The notes beneath the pieces were generated by a model. That model did no database searches. It was not told the origin of the DNA and worked only from the letters and a program-made list of their open reading frames with translations. Made by a program: the position numbers and the translations under genes. A DNA stretch of 64,000 bases from Pyrinomonadaceae bacterium (GTDB taxonomy: Bacteria > Acidobacteriota > Blastocatellia > Pyrinomonadales > Pyrinomonadaceae): the NCBI GenBank assembly GCA_021228405.1, contig JAJQRF010000003.1, positions 275,581 to 339,580 on the forward strand, given 5' to 3'. Of the stretch, positions 54,760 through 63,939 are shown piece by piece (the first letter of the stretch is position 1; each line of letters begins with the position of its first letter).

Positions 54760-56841
54760 CTATTGCGGTTTCGGCGATTCATTCGATGCGCCGTTGACCG
54801 GCAGACGAATGAGAAAGGTGGTGCCCTCATCTATCCGGGTTTCAAAAGTCAAAGTTCCGTTATGTTTGTTAATTACGCGGTGCGAGATCGCCAAGCCTTG
54901 CCCGGTTCCCTTGCCGACTTCTTTGGTGGTGAAAAACGGGTCGAATATCTTTTCACGGATTTCTTCGGGAATGCCTTTTCCGCTGTCGGCGATATAAATT
55001 TCCGCCCAATCTCCGTTTCGATTTGTTCTGATCGTTATTTTTCCCTTCTCCGAGGGGTCTTTTCCGACCACATCTCCGATCGCGTGCGCCGCGTTGATTA
55101 TCATATTCAGCACGACCTGGTTGATCTCACCGCCGATGCAGATAACGGGCGGCAGCATCTCGTCGAAATCGGTTTCCAGTTCCGCAACATATTTCCACTC
55201 GTTACTGCTCACGGTGATGGTGCTTTCGATGCACTCGTTGAGGTTAACGGCTTTCATTTCGCTGGTGCCGGGATGCGCGAAAGTTTTCATCGACTGGACG
55301 ATGTGAGTGACGCGCTGAACGCCTTCGAGCGACTGTTCGAGCGCGGTCGGGACTTCTTCGATCAGAAATTCGACATCGCATTTTTTCAGAACTTTTTCAG
55401 TTTCGCCGAGCAACTCCTGATCGATAGTTTCCGTCCGGCAAGCGGCGAGCAGTTTATTATATTTTTCGATGGCAGTAGACAGGCTCTCGAAAGCCTCCTT
55501 AAGAAAAAGCATATTGTCACCGACATATTGAAGCGGCGTATTTATTTCGTGAGCAATTCCGGCGGCTAATTGCCCGACGGATTCGAGTTTTTGCGATTGT
55601 CGAAGCTGTTCCTCAAGATTTCTCCGTTCTTCGTTCGCGGACTTTATATCGGTAATATCCTGAAACGAACAGAGAAGTCCGACCGGTTTATCCTCGATAT
55701 TACGAAGCGGAATCCGGCTCATTTCCAGCCACATAGTATTTCCGTTGTATAAAGTAAGCGATTCGACCGTATGAAACTGTGCGATACCTGTTTCCAAAAC
55801 CTGCCGGTCGTATTTGCGATACAGATCGGCTTCTTCTCTTTTGGAAAAAAAATCATATTCATTTTTTCCGACGATTTCCATAACATTATCCAGCCTCAGC
55901 TTATCCAGCATCACGCGATTACAGCCGAGGAAATTTAGATCGAGGTCTTTCCAGACAATATGTTGAGGAATGTTGTCCATCACCAGTTGAAGCATTTGCT
56001 GTGATTCGCGCAGTGCGACAAAATGGTCGGCGGCTTCCCTGAGGCGCAGTCTTTCGCTTTCGGCTTGTTCGATCTGCGCTTGTTCGGCTTGTTTCTGTTT
56101 TAGTCTGATCTCTGTAAAGTAGTGATTATAGGTGACATAAAGCAAGCTGATTATGACGGTTGCAATAATTATCACAAAGTCGCTGGAATTTTGAATGAGC
56201 GTATAGATCAATCCGGCAAAAACCGCGCTGGCAATATAGATCGGGAAACTGCCCAGACATTTTTCGACAAACGTTTTCCGAAAGCTACTGCCCGATTTGA
56301 GCGCACCGCCGAGAGCCGTAATGAAGTTGTTGGCGGTGAAATGAACGATTGCGATCAGTCCCAAAAGCGCGAGAAAATCCGCCCAGCTGGTCGGCACTTT
56401 TTTGTGACCGACTCCCGAATTGTAAAGAAGAACGGCGGCATACGTCGCGGCTGTCGAACAAGCCATAATGCCCGTATTTTGCAGAATGGTGGAAAATTTA
56501 TGAAAAACGCCCTGTCTTTTCAACCTGAACGAAGTGCAAAACGCTTCGACTCCCGCCAAAAGCACGGCGGCTTCTCCTCCATAGAGCAAAAGCGTCAGGA
56601 AAATCAAAGAATCTCCCATTAAAAAATGGACTTTTGAATTGGGAATTTGGATTGACAAACGCGAAGCAAACAAAATAGTTATCCCGGACAGAATAAAAAA
56701 TCTCAGATTAAGTTCGTCAAAAGGCAGATTATATAAAGCGATCAAACAAACTGTAATACCTGAAGCAATAATGCCTGATAAAAAATACCCGGGTTTGTAG
56801 TTATACGTATTTTTGAGCGGGACTTCAGCTAGTTTCAGCAT
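54760..56841 (-). CDS. Membrane sensor histidine kinase with PAS domain
   Basis: A 693-residue hybrid-free kinase. About seven transmembrane segments span residues 15-245. A PAS domain follows (NIPQHIVWKDLDLNFLGCN, then LLCSFQDITD). The HisKA H-box is GIAHEINTPLQY. The HATPase part has NMIINAAHAIGD (N-box), DSGKGIPEE (G1), FDPFFTTKEVGKGTGQGLAIS. It senses an unknown signal. No receiver domain is attached; candidate partners are the response regulators at 59095 and 60282, on the same strand. Confidence 0.92.
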   Translation of the reverse strand: MLKLAEVPLKNTYNYKPGYFLSGIIASGITVCLIALYNLPFDELNLRFFILSGITILFASRLSIQIPNSKVHFLMGDSLIFLTLLLYGGEAAVLLAGVEAFCTSFRLKRQGVFHKFSTILQNTGIMACSTAATYAAVLLYNSGVGHKKVPTSWADFLALLGLIAIVHFTANNFITALGGALKSGSSFRKTFVEKCLGSFPIYIASAVFAGLIYTLIQNSSDFVIIIATVIISLLYVTYNHYFTEIRLKQKQAEQAQIEQAESERLRLREAADHFVALRESQQMLQLVMDNIPQHIVWKDLDLNFLGCNRVMLDKLRLDNVMEIVGKNEYDFFSKREEADLYRKYDRQVLETGIAQFHTVESLTLYNGNTMWLEMSRIPLRNIEDKPVGLLCSFQDITDIKSANEERRNLEEQLRQSQKLESVGQLAAGIAHEINTPLQYVGDNMLFLKEAFESLSTAIEKYNKLLAACRTETIDQELLGETEKVLKKCDVEFLIEEVPTALEQSLEGVQRVTHIVQSMKTFAHPGTSEMKAVNLNECIESTITVSSNEWKYVAELETDFDEMLPPVICIGGEINQVVLNMIINAAHAIGDVVGKDPSEKGKITIRTNRNGDWAEIYIADSGKGIPEEIREKIFDPFFTTKEVGKGTGQGLAISHRVINKHNGTLTFETRIDEGTTFLIRLPVNGASNESPKPQ

Positions 56842-56919
56842 ATGGAGAAGGGATGTTCCGAGTGTGGAAGGTTTCCAGCCGAAGCATTACTCCGGCTGGA
56901 AATTTAAGCAGGTTTAAGA

Positions 56920-57260
56920 TTAATCGCCGAGAATCGTCCCGTCCCCGAGAATCGTTCCGTCGCCGAGGATGGTTCCGTCTCCGAGAATCGTTCCGTCGCT
57001 CAGAACGAAATCGGAATTAAATAAAATACCGGACTGGCAGAATAAATCTCCCTCGGTCAAGGTTTGATAACTATCGCCGAGGATCGTTCCGTCGCCGAGG
57101 ATCGTTCCGTCGCTGATAATAATGCCGTCACCTAAAATCGTTCCGTCACCAAGAATCGTTCCATCGCCGAGAATTGTTCCGTCACCTAAGATCGTCCCGT
57201 CGCCGAGGATCGTCCCGTCGCCGAGAATTGTTCCGTCACCGAGGATCGTTCCGGTATTAT
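56920..57260 (-). repeat. 18-base tandem repeats coding GTILGD
   Basis: Coding-strand units of 18 bases for Gly-Thr-Ile-Leu-Gly-Asp, in two blocks: about 57062-57260 (nine units plus one variant unit) and 56920-57003 (four units). Third-base differences between units show they are not newly copied. Confidence 0.85.
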
Positions 57261-58917
57261 AAATAAGCTTATAGTTTGAGATCAGGCTCGTTCCGGTGAT
57301 GGTAACGTGATCGGCGATAATTCCGCCTGACCATCGAAAACTGGTCGTACCGATAGTCGAAGTATGATCCGGCAAAACTCCGCTCGTCAGCATCGGCGTA
57401 TCGAGCGGGGTCGAATTGTTCAAATCCTGCCGAATCGCTTTTGCCACGCGAACTGCGCCTTCAGCATTTAATTCGCCCGCGCCCTGTTCAAAATAATTGA
57501 ACCCGGCAAGCGGTTGAGCCGTGTATTGCAAAATCATTTTCACCATATTCGGAGTCAAATTCGGATTTGCTTCGAGCATCATCGCCACCGTTCCCGCCAC
57601 GACGGGCGCAGACATCGATGTGCCGCTCTGACTCATCAACCGCGTTTCGTCGCCCGTTCCGCCTGAAACCAACAGCAAAGGATTTGCCGTCAGAATCGCA
57701 TTTGTCCGGGAAGCCGCCGATACGAGTTTGTTACCCGGCGCGACAAGGTCGGGTTTGATCAAATTATCGTATCTTTTAACGTTGTCCGAATCTATGTAGA
57801 ACGAACGCGTCGGTCCGCGCGAGCTGTAAGTTGCAACGGCATCGTCGTCGCGGTCATCGGTCGCAAAACTGTTCGACGCGCCGACCGTTAAAACCGAAGG
57901 ATCGTTGCCGGGAGAATGAATCCCGCCGTAGATTTTGTTACCCGAAGTGTCTTTACCGTCGTTTCCGGCGGCGGCGACCACAACGATTCCGGCATCGACC
58001 AATTGACGCGCCGCATTGCAAAGCGGGTCGGTTCGATATGATTCGGCGGCTTTGGTTCCCAAACTCAAATTAACGACCCGAATGTTATAAGTATTGTGAT
58101 TCGCCAGTACCCAACTGAGTGCGTCGATCACTCGCGAACTAGTCGCCGCACCGTTTTCGTTCAACACGCGCAGACTGATGATATTCGCGTCGGGAGCAGT
58201 GCCGCGGTAATCTTCCAAACCGCTGGTCGTTTCGCCTTCACCGCCGGCGGCAAGTGCGGCAACGTGCGTGCCGTGACCGTTCTTATCTTCGACACCGTCA
58301 CCGACAAAGTCTTCTTCGTGAATAACGCGATTGTTCCCGTTTGCGCCGAGAAAGGATTGATGCGGGGCATAAACTCCCGAATCCAAAACGGCGATCCCGA
58401 TATTACTGCCGTCAAATCCGCTGTTTCCCGCTTGTGCACGGGAGGCGGTGATGCCGGTAGTCGTTTCGATATGTCCGAAAAATTTAACTTCTCTGTCGAG
58501 CGAAATATGCAGATTCTCATCTTCATATTGAGCGATTTGAAGAATAACGTCGCCGGAAACTTCCAGTGCCAGCATATTGAAACCGTCGATCTCTTTCTCG
58601 ATCGAGGCTTCATTAGCTTGCAGAAGCTGACGCAGTCCTGGATCGTCAATATCCGTCGCCTGTAAAATAACCTTATATTTGGCTATCGGTTGCAGGTTGG
58701 CAGACTGCATGGCACTGAGCAGATCGGGCGAAATCTTGTGATTAAACGAAAAATTTTCGTCTGGCACGGATTCTTCTAAAACTTTTTCGCTTTGAAATCG
58801 ATTAGAAATTCCGCTGTTTAATCCTAAGGATTGTGAAACTCCGGGTTCCGCCGCGAAAGCGGTTAGCCGAAGCGAAAAGATTAGTAACAAGATAAAAGAA
58901 TGGACCCTTTTTTTCAT
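56920..58917 (-). CDS. Subtilisin-like serine protease with GTILGD repeats
   Basis: A 665-residue secreted S8 protease; signal peptide FILLLIFSLRLTAFA, AGGAGA before the ATG. An inhibitor-like propeptide spans ~60-150. Catalytic triad: D179 (AVLDSGV), H215 (NGHGTHVA), S434 (GTSMSAP). The oxyanion Asn lies in AAAGND. The C-terminus (about 555-665) is a low-complexity tail of 13 GTILGD units plus one variant, split by a spacer of about 30 residues with one Cys. The repeated tail may fold as a beta-helix or serve as a cell-surface anchor; the role is unknown. Confidence 0.9.
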   Translation of the reverse strand: MKKRVHSFILLLIFSLRLTAFAAEPGVSQSLGLNSGISNRFQSEKVLEESVPDENFSFNHKISPDLLSAMQSANLQPIAKYKVILQATDIDDPGLRQLLQANEASIEKEIDGFNMLALEVSGDVILQIAQYEDENLHISLDREVKFFGHIETTTGITASRAQAGNSGFDGSNIGIAVLDSGVYAPHQSFLGANGNNRVIHEEDFVGDGVEDKNGHGTHVAALAAGGEGETTSGLEDYRGTAPDANIISLRVLNENGAATSSRVIDALSWVLANHNTYNIRVVNLSLGTKAAESYRTDPLCNAARQLVDAGIVVVAAAGNDGKDTSGNKIYGGIHSPGNDPSVLTVGASNSFATDDRDDDAVATYSSRGPTRSFYIDSDNVKRYDNLIKPDLVAPGNKLVSAASRTNAILTANPLLLVSGGTGDETRLMSQSGTSMSAPVVAGTVAMMLEANPNLTPNMVKMILQYTAQPLAGFNYFEQGAGELNAEGAVRVAKAIRQDLNNSTPLDTPMLTSGVLPDHTSTIGTTSFRWSGGIIADHVTITGTSLISNYKLIYNTGTILGDGTILGDGTILGDGTILGDGTILGDGTILGDGTILGDGIIISDGTILGDGTILGDSYQTLTEGDLFCQSGILFNSDFVLSDGTILGDGTILGDGTILGDGTILGD

Positions 58918-59094
58918 TATTTTCTCCTAATTTTTGGTATTGATAAGAATAAATCCGATCATAATTTTTAAGTGCAAAGATCATCCCTTCCTTGAAGGCT
59001 GTGAAAGAATATTAAGTCCTTGGTAATTCAGATAAATTCAGGAAATAATATTGCTTTCTCGTCTTGAAAGAAATTTGATTCGGGTAATTACCCT

Positions 59095-60246
59095 TTAATT
59101 ATTGACTAATATGTTGACCCGTATTTTGTCCGCGATCACTTTGGTGCTCGCCAGATTAACGAGCCGTGTAATAAGCGATAAAGTCACCTCCTGACCCGAG
59201 GCAAGAAGCAAAGTTCCCTCCCGTGAAACCAAAGGTTCGGCTAACGTCATTCCCGGCTCCAGCGTTAAAACGCTGATTTCGGAAGTGACGAATTCTTCGA
59301 CGCGGTCGCCGATAATCTGTCTGAAAGCTTTAAGAACTCCGGCATCATACCAACCGTCGCGGCTCTCCAATTCGCTGAAAACATTGCCCGGGATGTTGCC
59401 CGAGTTAATTAATCTGTCGTAATCGAAAACCACCTTTAAAATGCGCGATCCGATCTTTACCCGTTCTGATTCGACGGATAAAGATTTAACTTCGATTCGG
59501 TCATTGAAGCGTCGGTTTTGATTCGCGACGATCTCGGCGATGGTTTCCATGCGCGGAATCCGCGTGATAAGATCGCGTCCGACCTGCGGATGACGATAAT
59601 ATAAGTTGAGTTCCGCTTCGGTGACGGATTTTCCGTCGATAATTTTCTTGAGAATCTCTTCCGGCACACTGATGCAGCCGATCTGCGAAAGCATCGCGGC
59701 GATCTCGACTTCCCACGGATTTTCGATCTGAAGATGTTCGGCGACCTTGCGGGCTAATTTTTTGATTCGCGAAGAGTGCGCAAACGCCGTTTGATTTGTG
59801 ATCGAAAGCATATCGACCAAAACCTGCAAGCTGTTGTTTAAGGTATGTTCGAGAAGTTGCTTTTCCGCCCTGACCAGACGATATTGCTCGACGGCGGCAC
59901 TTAGAGTTCTCTCAAAAACGTCGGGCTGGCAGGGTTTCGTCAGAAAACGAAAGATGTTTCCCTGGTTGACGGCATCGATCGCGGTCTTTATATCGGCGTT
60001 GCCGGTGAGCATTATTCTGACGCTTTCCGGAGCGATTCCTTTAACGCGTCCGAGAAGCTGGATGCCGTCCATAACCGGCATTCTCATATCGGAAACAACC
60101 ACGGCAAAAGGACCTTCTTCGGCAATTAAACTCAATGCTTCGATTGCTCCTGAAGCAATGGAAATGTCGAATTTGTTTCTGAGCGTGCGTTTATATGCGC
60201 TTAATATGTTCGGTTCGTCATCGACGCATAATATTCTGTTGTTCAT
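59095..60246 (-). CDS. Response regulator with degenerate HD-GYP domain
   Basis: A 383-residue protein: receiver domain with phosphoacceptor D53 (SDMRMP) and conserved K in LTKP, then an HD-GYP-like region (HSSRIKKLARKVAEHL, then AAMLSQIGCISVPEEIL). Where active enzymes have LLHDIGK, this has MLSQIGC, so the HD pair is gone and cyclic-di-GMP hydrolysis is unlikely. HPQVGRD stands where the GYP segment is expected. Start at 60246 is behind GGGGG. It is 35 nt downstream of the HDOD regulator gene. Confidence 0.85.
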   Translation of the reverse strand: MNNRILCVDDEPNILSAYKRTLRNKFDISIASGAIEALSLIAEEGPFAVVVSDMRMPVMDGIQLLGRVKGIAPESVRIMLTGNADIKTAIDAVNQGNIFRFLTKPCQPDVFERTLSAAVEQYRLVRAEKQLLEHTLNNSLQVLVDMLSITNQTAFAHSSRIKKLARKVAEHLQIENPWEVEIAAMLSQIGCISVPEEILKKIIDGKSVTEAELNLYYRHPQVGRDLITRIPRMETIAEIVANQNRRFNDRIEVKSLSVESERVKIGSRILKVVFDYDRLINSGNIPGNVFSELESRDGWYDAGVLKAFRQIIGDRVEEFVTSEISVLTLEPGMTLAEPLVSREGTLLLASGQEVTLSLITRLVNLASTKVIADKIRVNILVNN

Positions 60247-60281
60247 TGTAAACCCCCTTTCTCGACTCAATTTGCTTAATT

Positions 60282-61475
60282 TCAGTTTCCTTCCGGATCG
60301 GAATATTTTTCCAACCAGACCGGAAACTTTTCCGCCAGTCCCAACGTCGTCAGATATTCGTGATCGAATTCCGGTTCGGACATTTCCGGGTTTTGCGAAC
60401 TCGTGTATTTATTGATCGCATTGGCGGCGTGGACGGCGGTCAGCGCGCTAAAAGAATTATTCAGGGCTTCGCGCGGGCAATGATGATAGGCGACCGCTTC
60501 GACGACATTTTTCGGCAATCCCCAGATGCCTAAAAGATATGCGCCGACATCGGCGTGCGTGGCATCGAAAATTTCTCTTTCGGCTTCCGCTTTAGAAATG
60601 TTTTCCTGAACCTGCAATTCATTGACGCGGGCAAACTGCTCCGGCAAATTGGCGGCTAAGATGACCTCACCGATGTCGTGAAGCAGTCCGGCGGTAAAAG
60701 CATCGGTGGCAACCTGCGAATTTACGCTCCGGGCAATTTTATTCGCGATTGCACCGACATTTGTGCTGTGCGACCAAACGTCGGCAAAGCGGATGCCCGA
60801 AATTTGCTGACCTTCAAACTGCGAGATGACGGCTAAACCCAGCGTAAGCGAATTGATCGTATCCAGCCCCAGATAATTGATCGCTTCTTTCGTATCGCTG
60901 ATCGTGCGTCTGGAAGAGAAAAACGCCGAATTGACGATCTGGAGAATCTTTACCGTCATTCCAATATCTTTTTTTATGATCTCAGCCACCTTTTGAGTGG
61001 ACGGTTCGGGATTTTTCAGCTCATCCTTGAGCGCAAAATATAAATCCGGCAAACTCGGGACGTGCGGCATCTGTGCCACCAACCGCCGCAAAACGTCATT
61101 GTTAAGAATACTTTGGAGCGAACGAACGCTTTCGATCGTATGTTTTAAGATTTCCGCGTCGCAAGGCTTTGAGAGATACTGGTGCGCCGCTCCGACCGAC
61201 TTCATCACCATCTCTTTTTCCGAATACCCGGAAAGAATAATTCTGATGATCTGCGGATATTTGCTCCTGACTTCGGTTAAAAGCTGTGCTCCGTCCATCC
61301 GGGGCATTCGCATATCCGAAACCACGACTTCTATATTTTGTTCTTCGAGCAGACCGAGCGATTCTTCTCCGCTGTTTGCAAACCACATTTGCCATTCATC
61401 GCGCATCGGACGAAGCATTCTTTGCAATCCCTGCAAAATCTTCGGCTCGTCATCCACAAATAAAATATTAATCAT
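60282..61475 (-). CDS. Response regulator with HDOD domain
   Basis: A 397-residue protein: receiver domain (MINILFVDDEPKIL, phosphoacceptor D54 in SDMRMP, YLSKP), then an HDOD domain (MPHVPSLPDLYFAL, LQIVNSAFFSS, AINYLGLDTINSL, AFTAGLLHDIGEVILA). HDOD proteins act in signalling without a shown enzymatic activity. The start at MINILF (61475) is preferred. It lies first in the two-gene unit with the degenerate HD-GYP regulator. Confidence 0.88.
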   Translation of the reverse strand: MINILFVDDEPKILQGLQRMLRPMRDEWQMWFANSGEESLGLLEEQNIEVVVSDMRMPRMDGAQLLTEVRSKYPQIIRIILSGYSEKEMVMKSVGAAHQYLSKPCDAEILKHTIESVRSLQSILNNDVLRRLVAQMPHVPSLPDLYFALKDELKNPEPSTQKVAEIIKKDIGMTVKILQIVNSAFFSSRRTISDTKEAINYLGLDTINSLTLGLAVISQFEGQQISGIRFADVWSHSTNVGAIANKIARSVNSQVATDAFTAGLLHDIGEVILAANLPEQFARVNELQVQENISKAEAEREIFDATHADVGAYLLGIWGLPKNVVEAVAYHHCPREALNNSFSALTAVHAANAINKYTSSQNPEMSEPEFDHEYLTTLGLAEKFPVWLEKYSDPEGN

Positions 61476-62055
61476 ACATAATTGCTTCGACCGAAAAACC
61501 ATTTAACCGCGATTTTCCCGTCAGAAGCACCCTTCCGAAAAGTAAAATTAACAACAAATATTATTTTCTTTCCTACTAATTTATTTCTCCGGTTTCCCGG
61601 CGACCGCGAGATAAGAGCATTTTCGATCTTTGCTGAGTTCTTTTTTGAGTGTCATCATTTAAAAAACCGAATTCCTGTAAGTAACTTTTAACTCATTTAG
61701 CTTATCGGAATTTTTTGGATAAACTTAAGCCCTTATCGAAAAATTAAAAATACAGGCATTTTCAGCCGCCGCTGTGATGACTAAAACCAACCGGATTTTG
61801 GACTGACGAAAGAGGAAATCTCTAATAGATTCGGGGCGATATTATATTTCATCGAACTGTAAATAATTTCGATAAGCTATCTCAGACTGGAAAAAACTTG
61901 CTCTGAAATGTGCGCATATGAAATCAAAATCTTCACCGATTTTTTTTTTGACGGTTTTCATTTTCCACACTAACGCCGCGAGGTTTCCGATCATCTCAGA
62001 GATGATTCCTTGTAGTCATTTTTCAGAATCGAATCTTTTTCGTAAAATCAAACCG
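61476..62055. other. Divergent intergenic region before PBP4
   Basis: Holds promoters for the response-regulator unit and the PBP4 gene. A perfect palindrome ATCATCTC-A-GAGATGAT lies at 61990-62006, 50 nt before the preferred PBP4 start, and may be an operator. An open frame from 61918 into the PBP4 gene exists but shows no coding character and would place the palindrome within it. Confidence 0.45.
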
Positions 62056-63738
62056 ATGAGCAAAACAAACAGACTATCCCGAACCGCAGTTTTCTTTATT
62101 TCCACGATTGTTTTTCTGGGAATAAATTTCGGAACGTCGGCGCAGGACACCAAACGCGACCGCGTTATTTTAAAGCCGACTCCAACGCCGAAAACTTCTC
62201 CGACTCCGAAAATTTCACCGACTCCGACTCCGAAGCCGACGGCAACACCGACACCGCAGACGGCTCAAACGCTCGAAAGCTTGCAATCGAAAATCCGCCT
62301 CGCGCTTTCGCGTCCCGAACTCCGGCGCGGAACAGTCGCTATAAAAATCGCTTCGCTCAATTCGGGAAAGGTTATTTTCGAGGACAGCGCGGAAAAATAT
62401 GTGATGCCCGCCTCGAATATGAAAAGTTTTACGGTGGCGACCGCCCTCGAAAAACTTACGCCGAATTTTCGTTTCGTGACGAGCGTTCTCGCGAATTCAA
62501 AACCCGACGAAACAGGTACGGTCAAAGGCGACCTGACGATCTTCGGGCGCGGCGACATTTCCCTTTCGACCGCATTTTACGAGGGCGATTATTTTAAAGG
62601 TCTGGACGCTTTGGCGGATAAGATCGTGCAATCGGGCGTTAAAAAGATCGAAGGAAATCTCGTCGGCGATGAAAGTTATTTTTCGGGAAGCGCGATTCCG
62701 TCGGGTTGGGAATGGGACGATCTGCAATGGTATTACGGCGCGGAAGTTTCCGCCCTGCCGCTTAACGACAACGCGCTCGATCTGACGGTCAAACCCGCTT
62801 CGTCCGCCGGTTCGCTGTGTCTGGTTCAGCTTCAGCCGCTCAACACGGTCTATCGCGTCGTCAACAATTGCCGCACCGTCGCGGTAAACGCCAAACGCAC
62901 ACTGACCGTCAAAAAAGACCTCGATCAAAATCTGCTCGAAGTTTACGGAAATCTGCCCGTCGGTGATAAAGGCTTTGCCAATTATCTGACCGTTTCGCAC
63001 CCGTCGGAACTTTTCATCTCCCTTCTGAAACAAAGATTACAGCAAAAAGGCGTGATCGTAACGGGACAAACCCGCGTTATCGGCGCAAAGGAAAAATCTT
63101 TGATGACTGTCACGACGACTGCCGCGCCCGTCGAGATTACCAAACTCGAATCGTTTCCCTTCAGCCTGATCGCCGCGAAAACGATGAAACCGAGCCAGAA
63201 TCTTTACACCGAAACGATTCTCTGGACGCTCGGCGAACAAGCCAAAAATCTGAATCTGCCGAATCTCCCCGCCAATAATCCGCTGACCAACGCCGAGGCG
63301 ACCAGCGCGGATAAGGGCTTGTTTGTCGTGCAGAACTTTTTACAGCAGATCGGAGTTCCCGACGGCGGCATCATTCAATACGACGGAAGCGGACTTTCGC
63401 GGCACAATCTCGTCACGGCGGACGCGCTCGTGCGGCTTTATACGTATATGGCAAAGCAAAGCCGTTTTTCGCAGGCGTGGCGCGATTCGCTGACCATCGG
63501 CGGAGTTGACGGAACGCTCAAAAACCGTTTTACGGGCACCGTCGCCGCCGGCAACGTGCGCGGGAAAACCGGCACGATCGATCAGGTTTCCGCGCTTTCC
63601 GGCTATGTCACGACCGCCGCGGGCGAACAGATCGTTTTCTCGATCATCGTCAACGGCGTGACAAATACACGCACGCGCACCGGCACAATGGACGAAATCG
63701 TGCTGAATCTGGCGAGTTTTAACGGAAAGATAGATTGA
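62056..63738 (+). CDS. dacB: D-alanyl-D-alanine carboxypeptidase/endopeptidase (PBP4 type, S13)
   Basis: A 560-residue periplasmic peptidoglycan enzyme. The start at 62056 gives a signal peptide (AVFFISTIVFLGINFGTSAQ); a longer frame from 61918 has no such sense. A Pro/Thr-rich linker (about 40-70) follows. Active-site motifs: S120-N-M-K123, SRHN in DGSGLSRHN, and KTG in RGKTGTID. The insert between the first and second motifs is that of class C PBP4. It trims cross-links and terminal D-Ala. Monocistronic. Confidence 0.92.
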   Translation: MSKTNRLSRTAVFFISTIVFLGINFGTSAQDTKRDRVILKPTPTPKTSPTPKISPTPTPKPTATPTPQTAQTLESLQSKIRLALSRPELRRGTVAIKIASLNSGKVIFEDSAEKYVMPASNMKSFTVATALEKLTPNFRFVTSVLANSKPDETGTVKGDLTIFGRGDISLSTAFYEGDYFKGLDALADKIVQSGVKKIEGNLVGDESYFSGSAIPSGWEWDDLQWYYGAEVSALPLNDNALDLTVKPASSAGSLCLVQLQPLNTVYRVVNNCRTVAVNAKRTLTVKKDLDQNLLEVYGNLPVGDKGFANYLTVSHPSELFISLLKQRLQQKGVIVTGQTRVIGAKEKSLMTVTTTAAPVEITKLESFPFSLIAAKTMKPSQNLYTETILWTLGEQAKNLNLPNLPANNPLTNAEATSADKGLFVVQNFLQQIGVPDGGIIQYDGSGLSRHNLVTADALVRLYTYMAKQSRFSQAWRDSLTIGGVDGTLKNRFTGTVAAGNVRGKTGTIDQVSALSGYVTTAAGEQIVFSIIVNGVTNTRTRTGTMDEIVLNLASFNGKID

Positions 63739-63740
63739 AG

Positions 63741-63862
63741 AAGATTTGCCCGCGAATAAACGCGAATCAGCGCGAAATAAAAACAAAAGAAATCAAAATG
63801 AAAGCAATTTGAAATATTTTCTTTTTTTCGTGTCTATTCGCGTTTATTCGCGGGCAAATCTT
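63741..63862. repeat. Long inverted repeat (27-bp arms)
   Basis: A 27-base segment with GCCCGCGAATAAACGCGAAT at its core (63741-63767) recurs as an exact reverse complement at 63836-63862, separated by 68 AT-rich bases. It lies right after the PBP4 stop. It resembles REP/MITE-type palindromic elements; transcription-end processing is an alternative. Confidence 0.75.
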
Positions 63863-63877
63863 TCTCGGTTTCAATAT

Positions 63878-63917
63878 AAAAAAGCGGAAAGTCGAATGAT
63901 TCAAACTTTCCGCTTTT
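63878..63917. terminator. Bidirectional terminator
   Basis: AAAAAGCGGAAAGT and ACTTTCCGCTTTT form the stem with a 12-base loop and A/T runs on both sides. It lies between the convergent PBP4 and glycine-rich protein genes. Confidence 0.75.
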
Positions 63918-63939
63918 AGATTTTGTGTTGGATTTTTGT

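Noticed and set aside
56920-57260. Regular 18-base repeats as a CRISPR array
   Set aside because: The repeats are in frame within the subtilisin gene, have no unique spacers and encode GTILGD units.
61918-62055. Longer N-terminus of the PBP4 protein
   Set aside because: The signal peptide begins at 62056, and the upstream part spans a perfect palindrome and lacks protein character.
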